Shown: positions 1 through 5,719, numbered from the stretch's first letter. The stretch is DNA of 6,506 bases from Clostridiales bacterium (GCA_019423835.1 JAHZAR010000051.1:12307-18812), one strand, 5' to 3'. The notes: generated by a model from the sequence alone, not told the origin. Made by a program: numbers and translations.

Positions 1-1
1 G

Positions 2-1018
2 AGCGTGGAACAGGCGAGAAACCGGGAGTCTCTGGAGTACCTCAAGGGGGAGACACAGGAGTTCCTGGGAATCAGCGACGCCGTGTGCCAGATCAGAAGG
101 CACATCGAGATACTGGGGAAAAACAGCTCCGTCAATGTGCTGATCCGGGGAGAAACCGGAACCGGAAAAGAGGTGGCTGCCCGCCTGATCCACGATGTAA
201 GCAGACGTCCCGGCCTTTTGGTCCGGATCAACTGCGGAGCCATACCGGAAAACCTTCTGGAAAATGAGCTGTTCGGCTATGAGAGAGGAGCCTTTGCGGG
301 GGCCATGAGAACGAAAAAAGGACTCATAGAAATGGCGGACGGAGGGACGGTCTTTTTCGACGAGGTGGGAGAGATGCCTCTTTCCATGCAGTCAAAGATT
401 CTGACCTTTCTCGACGACAGGAAGATCAAGAGGGTAGGCGGGCTGGAGGATATTCAGGTGGATGTGAGGATCATTGCAGCCACAAACAGGAACCTGGAAA
501 AAGCGGTGGAGCAGGGACAGTTCAGGCAGGATCTGTTTTATCGTCTGAATGTCATGCAGCTTGTGATCCCGCCCCTCAGGGAGAGGCGGGAGGATATCCC
601 GGTTCTCTGTGATTACTATCTGGACTATTACAATAAGCAGTTCGCCAGAAGCATTGACCAGGTGGAGCCTTCATTTATGCGGGAGCTTTTACTCTACGAC
701 TGGAAGGGGAATGTGAGAGAGCTGAAAAACATTTTTGAGAGATGCTTTCTTCTGAGCCCCGGGCGGGTACTGGAAAAACATGTGGAGCTGGCGGGAAGAA
801 GCGGAGAGGAGACTGAGCGTGAGGGGGAGAGTTTTCCTGTAAAAGATTTGTCAAAGGGGCCGGTGGATCTGGAGAGAGAGGTACAGGCATTGGAATGCCT
901 GTATATGGAGAAGGCGCTGAAGCTGTGCGCCGGAAACCAGACGAAGGCTGCTGCGCTGCTTGGCATCACCCGGTTCTCCATGAAGAGAAAGCTGGAGCGC
1001 AGGGAAGAACTGCAGTGA
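2..1018 (+). CDS. Sigma-54-type enhancer-binding transcriptional regulator (5' partial)
   Basis: This is the AAA+ ATPase and DNA-binding part of a bacterial enhancer-binding protein, the class that remodels sigma-54 RNA polymerase. Numbering from the GTG at 5, the sequence shows Walker A GETGTGKE (49-56), the sigma-54 contact loop as GAFAGA (95-100; GAFTGA is usual), Walker B GGTVFFDE (113-120), arginine-finger segment FRQDLFYR (173-180) and WKGNVREL (233-240). A C-terminal Fis-type helix-turn-helix lies at about 297-332 (NQTKAAALLGI). The frame is open to the left edge, so the GTG at 5 is probably internal and an N-terminal sensor domain (PAS, PrpR_N or similar) lies upstream. A PspF-like protein without a sensor domain, starting at 5, cannot be excluded because no upstream ribosome-binding site is visible. 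It stops 225 bp before pxpA on the same strand, so control of the pxp operon is a reasonable inference. The signal it senses is unknown. Confidence 0.93.
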   Translation, partial: SVEQARNRESLEYLKGETQEFLGISDAVCQIRRHIEILGKNSSVNVLIRGETGTGKEVAARLIHDVSRRPGLLVRINCGAIPENLLENELFGYERGAFAGAMRTKKGLIEMADGGTVFFDEVGEMPLSMQSKILTFLDDRKIKRVGGLEDIQVDVRIIAATNRNLEKAVEQGQFRQDLFYRLNVMQLVIPPLRERREDIPVLCDYYLDYYNKQFARSIDQVEPSFMRELLLYDWKGNVRELKNIFERCFLLSPGRVLEKHVELAGRSGEETEREGESFPVKDLSKGPVDLEREVQALECLYMEKALKLCAGNQTKAAALLGITRFSMKRKLERREELQ

Positions 1019-1033
1019 CAGAGACCTCCTTCG

Positions 1034-1087
1034 GTGCAAAAATACACATCGTGCAAAAATGCACAGAGAAATCGTGCATTTTTGCAC
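1034..1087. promoter_or_regulatory. Three copies of a 14-bp dyad, candidate regulator sites
   Basis: Three related dyads lie just after the regulator gene: GTGCAAAAATACAC at 1034-1047, GTGCAAAAATGCAC at 1051-1064, and its reverse complement GTGCATTTTTGCAC at 1074-1087. Each has GTGCA/TGCAC arms around an A/T core; the first copy has one mismatch. Centres are 17 and 23 bp apart. Multiple dyads near a Fis-type enhancer-binding protein gene and upstream of a target operon fit upstream activator sites, and TGCA-type arms also occur in NtrC sites. Copies two and three also form the terminator stem, so the repeat may instead exist only for that. The repeat is seen directly; the role is inferred. 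Confidence 0.5.
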
Positions 1088-1096
1088 GATTTTTTT
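1048..1096 (+). terminator. Rho-independent terminator after the regulator gene
   Basis: A perfect 17-bp inverted repeat (1048-1064 with 1074-1090) encloses a 9-nt loop AGAGAAATC. A run of seven T follows at 1090-1096, its first T being the last base of the stem. It starts 30 bp after the regulator stop and separates that gene from the pxp operon. The stem carries an unusual run of five A-U pairs in its middle and reuses the GTGCAAAAATGCAC dyad. The first dyad copy (1034-1047) could compete with the 5' arm for the 3' arm with one mismatch. Confidence 0.85.
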
Positions 1097-1135
1097 CTAT
1101 TTCTAAAAATAAAATAAAGAAAAAAGAAAATATGA

Positions 1136-1164
1136 TTGAAAAACACAGGTGAATCAATTAAAAT
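1136..1164 (+). promoter_or_regulatory. Candidate sigma-A promoter of the pxp operon
   Basis: TTGAAA at 1136-1141 and TAAAAT at 1159-1164 are separated by 17 bp, each one mismatch from the sigma-A consensus. They lie 40 bp after the terminator and about 80 bp before pxpA. The region is very A/T rich, which raises the chance of a random match; TATAAA at 1173-1178 is an alternative -10 but lacks a -35. No well-spaced GG-N10-GC sigma-54 promoter was found between 1019 and 1243, which is notable next to a sigma-54-type regulator. Confidence 0.5.
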
Positions 1165-1243
1165 TTTGTCTATATAAACGAAAATAGCAGCCGGCAGAGC
1201 TGACTGCCCGTTTTCACAGAAAGGAATAACAGGAGGTAGTGCT

Positions 1244-2005
1244 ATGTATTTTGTAGATTTGAACAGTGATCTGGGAGAGAGCTTCGGCAACTACACGATC
1301 GGAATGGATGAGGAGATTTTAAAGTACGTTTCATCTGCCAACGTAGCCTGCGGATGGCATGCAGGCGATGCCATGGTGATGGAAAAGACCGTTGCCCTGG
1401 CTAAGGAGTTTGGAACAGCCGTAGGCGCTCATCCGGGATTCCCGGATCTGATGGGATTCGGCCGCAGGAACATGGCAGTGACTCCCGAGGAGGCAAAGGC
1501 CTATGTGAAATATCAGTTAGGCGCGCTGCAGGCATTTGCCAAGGGCCATGGAGTAAAGATTCAGCATGTGAAGCCTCACGGAGCTCTCTACAACATGGCT
1601 GCTGTTGACGAGAAGCTGGCCAGAGCTATGTGCGAGGCAGTTTACGAGGTGGACAGGGACATTATTTTCATGGGACTTGCAGGCTCCAAGATGATCACGG
1701 CGGCTGAGGAAGTCGGCCTTCGGGCAGCCAGCGAGGTGTTCGCAGACCGTGCCTACAACGACGACGGAACCCTGGTATCCAGAAAACTTCCGGGAGCTGT
1801 GATCAAGGATAAGGATCTGGCTATCAGCAGGGTGGTCCGCATGGTGAAGGAAGGAAAGGTTGAGAGCATCAGCGGAAAGGATATCGATATCAAGGCAGAC
1901 TCTATCTGTGTTCACGGGGACAACCCAAAGGCTCTGGAATTCGTGAAGAATATCAGAGAGACCCTGGAGAAAGAGGGGGTTACTATCTCCAATCTGATGA
2001 GATAG
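1244..2005 (+). CDS. pxpA: 5-oxoprolinase subunit A (LamB/YcsF family)
   Basis: PxpA is a subunit of the cytoplasmic ATP-dependent 5-oxoprolinase PxpABC, which opens 5-oxoproline to glutamate, a repair and salvage step for the damage product of glutamine and glutamate. The 253-aa length is normal for the LamB/YcsF family. Family hallmarks are visible: DLNSDLGESFG (5-15), NVACGWHAGD (33-42), GAHPGFPD (61-68), QHVKPHGALYN (107-117), EVFADRAYNDDGTLVSR (164-180) and VHGDNP (223-228). The start at 1244 has AGGAGG at 1231-1236 with a 7-nt spacer. It is the first gene of the operon, followed after 51 bp by the transporter and then pxpB and pxpC. The name LamB here is the Aspergillus lactam-utilisation gene, not the maltoporin. 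Confidence 0.96.
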   Translation: MYFVDLNSDLGESFGNYTIGMDEEILKYVSSANVACGWHAGDAMVMEKTVALAKEFGTAVGAHPGFPDLMGFGRRNMAVTPEEAKAYVKYQLGALQAFAKGHGVKIQHVKPHGALYNMAAVDEKLARAMCEAVYEVDRDIIFMGLAGSKMITAAEEVGLRAASEVFADRAYNDDGTLVSRKLPGAVIKDKDLAISRVVRMVKEGKVESISGKDIDIKADSICVHGDNPKALEFVKNIRETLEKEGVTISNLMR

Positions 2006-2056
2006 CAGACAGATTCTCCATGGAGAGATAAAATAAAAGCTTGGAGGAAACTACAT

Positions 2057-3277
2057 ATGGGAAATAAAAAAGAAAAGGGCAATATGACAGCCCTTATCGG
2101 AGCAGCTTTCCTGATGGCTACTTCCGCCATCGGACCCGGCTTCCTGACGCAGACAGCTACCTTTACAGGCCAGTACATGTCTACGTTCGCCATGGTAATT
2201 GTGTGCACGATTCTTCTGGATGTGACGACACAGCTGAATATCTGGTCGATTATCGGCGTATCCGGTATGAGAGGACAGGACATCGCAAACAAGGTGATCC
2301 CCGGACTCGGATATTTCATCGCATTTTTAGTGGCTCTGGGCGGCTTTGTGTTCAACATCGGAAATGTCGGCGGCGGGGCCACGGGACTGAATGTCATGTT
2401 TGGCCTTCCGATTCCGGCAGGCTGTATTATCTCAGGAGCCATCGGAATCCTGATTTTCTTATCCAAGGACGCAAAGGAAGGAATGGATAAGCTGACGAAA
2501 TACCTGGGAACGATTATGATTCTTGTAGTTCTCTACGTGGTAATCAAGTCGAAGCCTCCGGTGGGAGAGGCCGTGGCAGGAATCGCCAGCTTTGACCAGG
2601 CAGGAGATCTGGTGCTTCCGCTTATCACCCTTCTGGGCGGGAGCTGCGGCGGATACATCGCATTCTCCGGAGCCCACAGGCTTCTCGATGCAGGATACAA
2701 GGGTGAGGAGGATCTTCCGAAGGTTCGCCAGTCTGTATTAATGGGAGTAGGCGTTTCGGGAACTATGAGAATCCTGCTGTTTCTGGCAGTTCTGGGTGTG
2801 GTAACAGCCATGCCTGAGATTGTAGGCTCAGAGGGATGGATTGCCAGCCCGCCGGCAGAGGCCTTCCGGGCAGGAGCAGGCGTGATCGGATATAAGATTT
2901 TTGGCCTTGTTATCTTCTTTGCGGCTACTACCTCCATTATCGGAGCAGCCTATACTTCTGTTTCCTTCTTAAAGACGCTGCATCCGTTTATTATGGAGAA
3001 TGAGAAGTGGTTTGTCATTGGCTTTATTGCCGTATCAACCGTTGTTATGACTCTGCTTGGACAGCCTGCAACTCTGCTGGTACTGGCAGGCGCTGTCAAC
3101 GGACTGATTCTTCCGCTGACGCTGATCACGATTCTGGCAGCCAGCAGGAATAAGAAGATTGTCGGAGAACACTATAAGCATCCGACGATTCTCCTGGTTC
3201 TCGGCATAGTGGCTGTAATCTTAACGGGAATCGGAGCGGTGAGATCGCTTCCGAGCATTCTCACTATCTTCGGATAA
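2057..3277 (+). CDS. NRAMP-superfamily transporter (YcsG-like), candidate 5-oxoproline importer
   Basis: This 406-aa protein is an integral membrane carrier with about eleven hydrophobic segments (roughly 11-32, 43-66, 85-105, 119-136, 147-163, 184-205, 227-250, 275-300, 317-335, 336-361, 377-395). It resembles the NRAMP superfamily (LeuT-type fold), especially YcsG-like members found with pxp genes. In true metal transporters, segment 1 carries DPGN and segment 6 carries MPH; here segment 1 reads IGPGFLTQTA (25-34) and segment 6 reads GGSCGGYIAFSGAHR (194-208). The manganese/iron ligands are therefore absent. Its place between pxpA and pxpB suggests it imports 5-oxoproline or a related compound, possibly with a cation; that is inference. 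GGAGG at 2043-2047 lies 9 nt before the ATG. No signal peptide is apparent beyond the first membrane segment. Confidence 0.88.
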   Translation: MGNKKEKGNMTALIGAAFLMATSAIGPGFLTQTATFTGQYMSTFAMVIVCTILLDVTTQLNIWSIIGVSGMRGQDIANKVIPGLGYFIAFLVALGGFVFNIGNVGGGATGLNVMFGLPIPAGCIISGAIGILIFLSKDAKEGMDKLTKYLGTIMILVVLYVVIKSKPPVGEAVAGIASFDQAGDLVLPLITLLGGSCGGYIAFSGAHRLLDAGYKGEEDLPKVRQSVLMGVGVSGTMRILLFLAVLGVVTAMPEIVGSEGWIASPPAEAFRAGAGVIGYKIFGLVIFFAATTSIIGAAYTSVSFLKTLHPFIMENEKWFVIGFIAVSTVVMTLLGQPATLLVLAGAVNGLILPLTLITILAASRNKKIVGEHYKHPTILLVLGIVAVILTGIGAVRSLPSILTIFG

Positions 3278-3336
3278 GAGGCAGCCGCGAAAGGTGCGCT
3301 GAACACAGAATTATCATTGATAAGAACCAGAAATTG

Positions 3337-3369
3337 ATGCGCCGGGGCCGGAAGGGGTTTCCGGCGCAT
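3337..3369 (+). repeat. Inverted repeat (9-bp stem) in the pxpB leader
   Basis: ATGCGCCGG (3337-3345) is the perfect reverse complement of CCGGCGCAT (3361-3369), with a 15-nt loop. A competing smaller hairpin pairs CCGGAA (3348-3353) with TTCCGG (3359-3364). It sits in the 116-bp gap between the transporter and pxpB and ends 11 nt before the pxpB ribosome-binding site. No T-run follows, so it is not a normal terminator. It could stabilise a processed transcript end or tune pxpB expression. Confidence 0.5.
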
Positions 3370-3380
3370 GTTGGAAGAAT

Positions 3381-3385
3381 GGAGG
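3381..3385 (+). promoter_or_regulatory. Ribosome-binding site that fixes the pxpB start
   Basis: GGAGG lies 8 nt before the ATG at 3394. It is only 2 nt before the ATG at 3388, too close for initiation, and it lies downstream of the TTG at 3334 and ATG at 3337. The start at 3394 is therefore preferred, and the protein then matches the normal family length. Confidence 0.8.
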
Positions 3386-3393
3386 AAATGGCC

Positions 3394-4122
3394 ATGGGAA
3401 AAATCAGATATCTCGCCGCAGGCGACAGCTCTGTGAGCGTTGAGTTTGGAAATGAGATAAGCCCTGAGATCAACAGACAGATCAGGGCCTTTAAGATTGC
3501 AGTGGAAAAGAGCGGTATTCCAGGAATCGTGGAAACCGTTCCCACTTACCGCTCGCTGCTGGTCAATTACAGGCCGGAGGTCATCCGCTTTCAGGAGCTG
3601 ACGAAGGAGTTTGAGGGACTTATGGGATCCCTGGGAAGCATCGTGATTCCCCCGCCGGAGGTGATCGAGATTCCTGTCCTTTACGGAGGAGAGATGGGGC
3701 CTGACATTGAGAATGTGGCAAAGCACAATCACAAGACTGTGGATGAGGTGATCCGGATCCACACCTCCAAGGAATACCTGATCTATATGCTGGGCTTCAT
3801 CGCCGGCTTCCCTTATCTGGGCGGAATGAGCAAGGAGATTGCAACGCCGCGTCTGACAAGCCCGAGGGTAAAGATCGAGGGGGGATCTGTGGGAATAGCC
3901 GGAGAGCAGACAGGGATTTACCCGGTAGCCTCGCCGGGAGGCTGGCAGTTAATCGGGCGGACTCCTCTGAAGCTCTACGACGCTGACCGGGAGGAGCCGA
4001 TCCTTCTCTCTGCGGGCCAGTATATCAAATTCCGCTCTGTCACAGAGAAGGAGTACAGAGAGATCGAGAAACAGGTAGCTGACAACACGTACCAGTATGT
4101 GAAATACGCGAAGGAGGTGTAG
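3394..4122 (+). CDS. pxpB: 5-oxoprolinase subunit B (KipI family)
   Basis: PxpB works with PxpA and PxpC in ATP-dependent cleavage of 5-oxoproline; the B. subtilis homologue was first described as KipI, an inhibitor of the sporulation kinase KinA. The 242-aa product is close to the usual 240. It carries the carboxyltransferase C/D (AHS1, allophanate hydrolase subunit 1) domain: the N-terminal part runs from IRYLAAGDSSVSVEFGN (4-20), and the conserved core has GFIAGFPYLGG (134-144), TPRLTSPR (151-158), GGSVGIAGEQTGIYP (163-177) and SPGGWQLIGRTP (180-191). The frame is open 20 codons upstream to TTG 3334, but the GGAGG at 3381 supports ATG 3394. Only 3 nt separate its stop from pxpC, so the two are translationally coupled, as expected for subunits forming a 1:1 complex. 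Confidence 0.95.
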   Translation: MGKIRYLAAGDSSVSVEFGNEISPEINRQIRAFKIAVEKSGIPGIVETVPTYRSLLVNYRPEVIRFQELTKEFEGLMGSLGSIVIPPPEVIEIPVLYGGEMGPDIENVAKHNHKTVDEVIRIHTSKEYLIYMLGFIAGFPYLGGMSKEIATPRLTSPRVKIEGGSVGIAGEQTGIYPVASPGGWQLIGRTPLKLYDADREEPILLSAGQYIKFRSVTEKEYREIEKQVADNTYQYVKYAKEV

Positions 4123-4125
4123 GAC

Positions 4126-5232
4126 ATGGGCATTCAATTTGCAAACGGAGGATTTATCACAACAATCCAGGACATGGGGCGCACCGGATACCAGGAATTC
4201 GGCGTTCCGGCAGCGGGAGTCATGGATACTCTGTCCTTCAGAAAGGCCAATATTCTGGTGGGAAATGATGAGAATGAGGCTGCCCTGGAGGTGACGCTCA
4301 TGGGGCCGATATTTACCTTTACCTCTGACAATATCATTGCAGTGACCGGAGGGGATCTGGGAGCGAAGCTCAACGGAAAGGATATTCCCATGTATCAGGC
4401 AGTACTTGCCAAAAAAGGCGATACCATGAGCTTTATGGGAATTAAGAGCGGAAGCCGCGCCTATGTGGCATTTGCCGGAGGGCTTGACATTCCGGTGGTG
4501 ATGGGCAGCAAGTCCACCCATTTGAAATCCAGTCTCGGAGGCTTTGAGGGAAGGAAACTGGGACCTGGGGATAAGATTGAGTTTACGGCTCCAAAGACCA
4601 CTCTGCCGAACATGAGCAGACGCGTTCTCCCTGCCGATGACTTCTCCAAGGCCTCCTGCGAGCTGCGGGTGATCCTGGGACCTCAGGATGACTGCTTTAC
4701 AGAAAAGGGATTTCAGACCTTCCTGAGCAGCACCTACACCCTCACCAATGAGGCCGACCGCATGGGACTGCGGTTTGAGGGGGAGACCATTGAACACAAG
4801 AATGGGGGAGACATTATCACGGACGGCATCAGCTTCGGAGCCGTTCAGGTTCCATCCCATGGACAGCCTATCGTGATGATGGCAGACCACCAGACAACCG
4901 GCGGCTACACGAAGATTGCGGGAGTGATTTCCGTAGATCTTCCGAAGGCAGCTCAGCTGAAACCCGGCTGCAGGGTAACCTTCCGTGCTGTCACCGTGGA
5001 GGAGGCACAGGATGCCCTCGTAAAGGAGTTAGAGGAATTAAAGGCAATGAAGGAAAAGCTTGACACTGTGCCCGAGAAGGGCAGCGCAAAGGAGAGGGAG
5101 GCCGTTGCCATGGCTGTGGCATCCGCTGCAGCGTCCGGAAATCCCTATGTGTCAAAGAAAAAATACCGCGTAGCGGTGGACGGGGAAGAATTGATCGTAG
5201 AGCTGGAGACAGAAGTCCCAGGGCTCAGGTAG
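4126..5232 (+). CDS. pxpC: 5-oxoprolinase subunit C (KipA family) with C-terminal biotin-carrier-like tail
   Basis: PxpC is the carboxyltransferase A/B (AHS2) subunit that pairs with PxpB in 5-oxoprolinase. The core, about 1-292, shows TTIQDMGRTGYQEFGVPAAG (12-31), GNDENEAALEVTLMGP (46-61), AVTGGDLGA (72-80), AYVAFAGGLDIPVVMGSKST (112-131), LGPQDDCF (184-191), DRMGLRFEG (211-219), PSHGQPIVMMADHQTTGGY (243-261) and DLPKAAQLKPG (271-281). At 368 aa it is some 30 longer than B. subtilis KipA. The extra part has a charged helix (about 292-316), an Ala-rich linker (324-338) and KKKYRVAVDGEELIVELETE (344-363). The last stretch resembles the opening strands of a biotinyl carrier domain but stops before any biotin-lysine motif. 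AAGGAGGTG (4111-4119) lies inside the end of pxpB, 6 nt before the ATG. No terminator with a T-run follows. Confidence 0.95.
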   Translation: MGIQFANGGFITTIQDMGRTGYQEFGVPAAGVMDTLSFRKANILVGNDENEAALEVTLMGPIFTFTSDNIIAVTGGDLGAKLNGKDIPMYQAVLAKKGDTMSFMGIKSGSRAYVAFAGGLDIPVVMGSKSTHLKSSLGGFEGRKLGPGDKIEFTAPKTTLPNMSRRVLPADDFSKASCELRVILGPQDDCFTEKGFQTFLSSTYTLTNEADRMGLRFEGETIEHKNGGDIITDGISFGAVQVPSHGQPIVMMADHQTTGGYTKIAGVISVDLPKAAQLKPGCRVTFRAVTVEEAQDALVKELEELKAMKEKLDTVPEKGSAKEREAVAMAVASAAASGNPYVSKKKYRVAVDGEELIVELETEVPGLR

Positions 5233-5288
5233 AGGCTCTCATGGAAAGGTTCTCACGGCAAGGCTCTCACGGAAAAGCTCTCACGGGA
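5233..5288. repeat. 14-bp tandem repeat, four copies, directly after the pxpC stop
   Basis: Four consecutive 14-bp units read AGGCTCTCATGGAA, AGGTTCTCACGGCA, AGGCTCTCACGGAA and AAGCTCTCACGGGA. The array begins at the base after the TAG; the end of pxpC (AGGGCTCAGGTAG) may be a decayed fifth unit. The following AAAGAGCCGTG pairs back with the last units: CACGG 5268-5272 with CCGTG 5294-5298, and CTCT 5278-5281 with AGAG 5290-5293. The array could thus fold at the 3' end of the operon transcript. Fourteen is not a multiple of three, so copy-number change would not preserve a frame. Confidence 0.85.
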
Positions 5289-5318
5289 AAGAGCCGTGTG
5301 GGAAATATGCGGCGAAAA

Positions 5319-5367
5319 CGCAGCGTAAAAGACAGCTGTGCAGGGACAGGAGGCAGGAGACGCTGCG
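5319..5367 (+). repeat. Inverted repeat in the pxpC-rplM gap
   Basis: CGCAGCGT (5319-5326) is the perfect reverse complement of ACGCTGCG (5360-5367), with a 33-nt purine-rich loop. No T-run follows. It could be a weak transcript-end hairpin, but an 8-bp match over this distance can arise by chance in a GC-rich stretch. Confidence 0.3.
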
Positions 5368-5388
5368 GAAGGAGAGCGCCAGGGTAGA

Positions 5389-5500
5389 CAGGGAGGGCCG
5401 CGCCGCTGAGCGGAAGGAGTCTCTTCCTATATATATGCTCTATATAAAGTTTACATAGGAAGCCATACAGGAGAATCCATCAAAGAGACGCCTCTCCCTG
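5389..5500 (+). other. Potential structured RNA region with nested and competing hairpins
   Basis: Nested complementary segments are visible: CAGGGAG 5389-5395 with CTCCCTG 5494-5500; GTCTCTT 5419-5425 with AAGAGAC 5483-5489; CTTCCTAT 5423-5430 with ATAGGAAG 5455-5462; and ATATA with TATAT around TGCTC inside that loop. Local alternatives are CCGC-TGA-GCGG (5403-5413) and GGAAG 5412-5416 with CTTCC 5423-5427. The same CTTCC segment has more than one possible partner, so different folds exclude each other. No open reading frame of substance, T-run or recognised riboswitch core was seen. It may be a 3' end structure of the pxp transcript, a small RNA, or a decayed element. Confidence 0.3.
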
Positions 5501-5587
5501 CCGGAAGAATTTCAGAAAGCACGCAGGCGGTGCGGCAGGACTGTCATAAAAACCGTAAAAAACCTTGATTTTAAAGGGAAAAAGAGG

Positions 5588-5616
5588 TTGACACGTCTGG
5601 CAACGTGTAATATAAT
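5588..5616 (+). promoter_or_regulatory. Consensus sigma-A promoter of rplM-rpsI
   Basis: TTGACA at 5588-5593 and TATAAT at 5611-5616 both match consensus fully with the optimal 17-bp spacer, fitting a highly expressed ribosomal operon. Transcription should start at about 5622-5624. A perfect 6+6 dyad, ACACGT (5591-5596) and ACGTGT (5603-5608), overlaps the end of the -35 and fills much of the spacer, where a bound protein would block polymerase. Confidence 0.93.
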
Positions 5617-5622
5617 GTATAA

Positions 5623-5712
5623 CTGTGACATCAGTGAGAAATGTCTGTACCAAAGCCCCGGAACAGATATTTTATTGATAAAGTTAATCTCGAAAACTGA
5701 GTAAACAGGAGG
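5623..5712 (+). promoter_or_regulatory. Folded rplM leader, candidate L13 autoregulatory RNA
   Basis: The leader from the predicted start site to the ribosome-binding site can fold almost completely. CTGT 5623-5626 pairs with ACAG 5705-5708, which overlaps the AGGAGG at 5707-5712. After a 4x4 internal loop, TCAGT 5631-5635 pairs with ACTGA 5696-5700, and GAGA 5636-5639 with TCTC 5688-5691, leaving a GAAA bulge at 5692-5695. Inside is a hairpin of 9 bp with one G-U pair (5640-5648 with 5663-5671) and a 14-nt loop. Closing the outer helix would hide part of the ribosome-binding site. Autoregulation by L13 on its leader is known in Bacillus-type Firmicutes; the same role here is inferred, and whether the fold matches that family was not tested. 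Confidence 0.55.
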
Positions 5713-5719
5713 TCAACCA

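Noticed and set aside
1193..1207. CGGCAG...CTGC resembling a sigma-54 -24/-12 promoter before pxpA
   Set aside because: GG and GC are 11 bp apart instead of 10, and only part of each box matches.
1983..2005. 7-bp hairpin CTATCTC/GAGATAG ending at the pxpA stop codon
   Set aside because: Short, within coding sequence, and without a T-run; chance is the simplest reading.
2015..2026. Perfect 12-bp palindrome TCTCCATGGAGA between pxpA and the transporter
   Set aside because: A 12-bp palindrome is expected once or twice by chance in a window of this size, and nothing supports a function.
3334..3393. N-terminal extension of PxpB from TTG 3334
   Set aside because: The extension is encoded by the hairpin, has no ribosome-binding site of its own and is not part of the family; GGAGG at 3381 supports ATG 3394.
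3949..4890. Long antisense open frame opposite pxpB and pxpC
   Set aside because: It lies entirely opposite two clear genes and its translation shows no recognisable domain; it is a shadow of their codon pattern.
5233..5328. Readthrough of the pxpC TAG to complete a biotinyl domain
   Set aside because: The frame stays open for about 31 codons but encodes no AMKM-type motif or domain-like sequence.
5241..5387. Possible 48-codon reading frame starting inside the tandem repeat
   Set aside because: It is arginine- and glycine-rich with no recognisable domain, has only a weak ribosome-binding site and reads through a repeat; it looks like chance.
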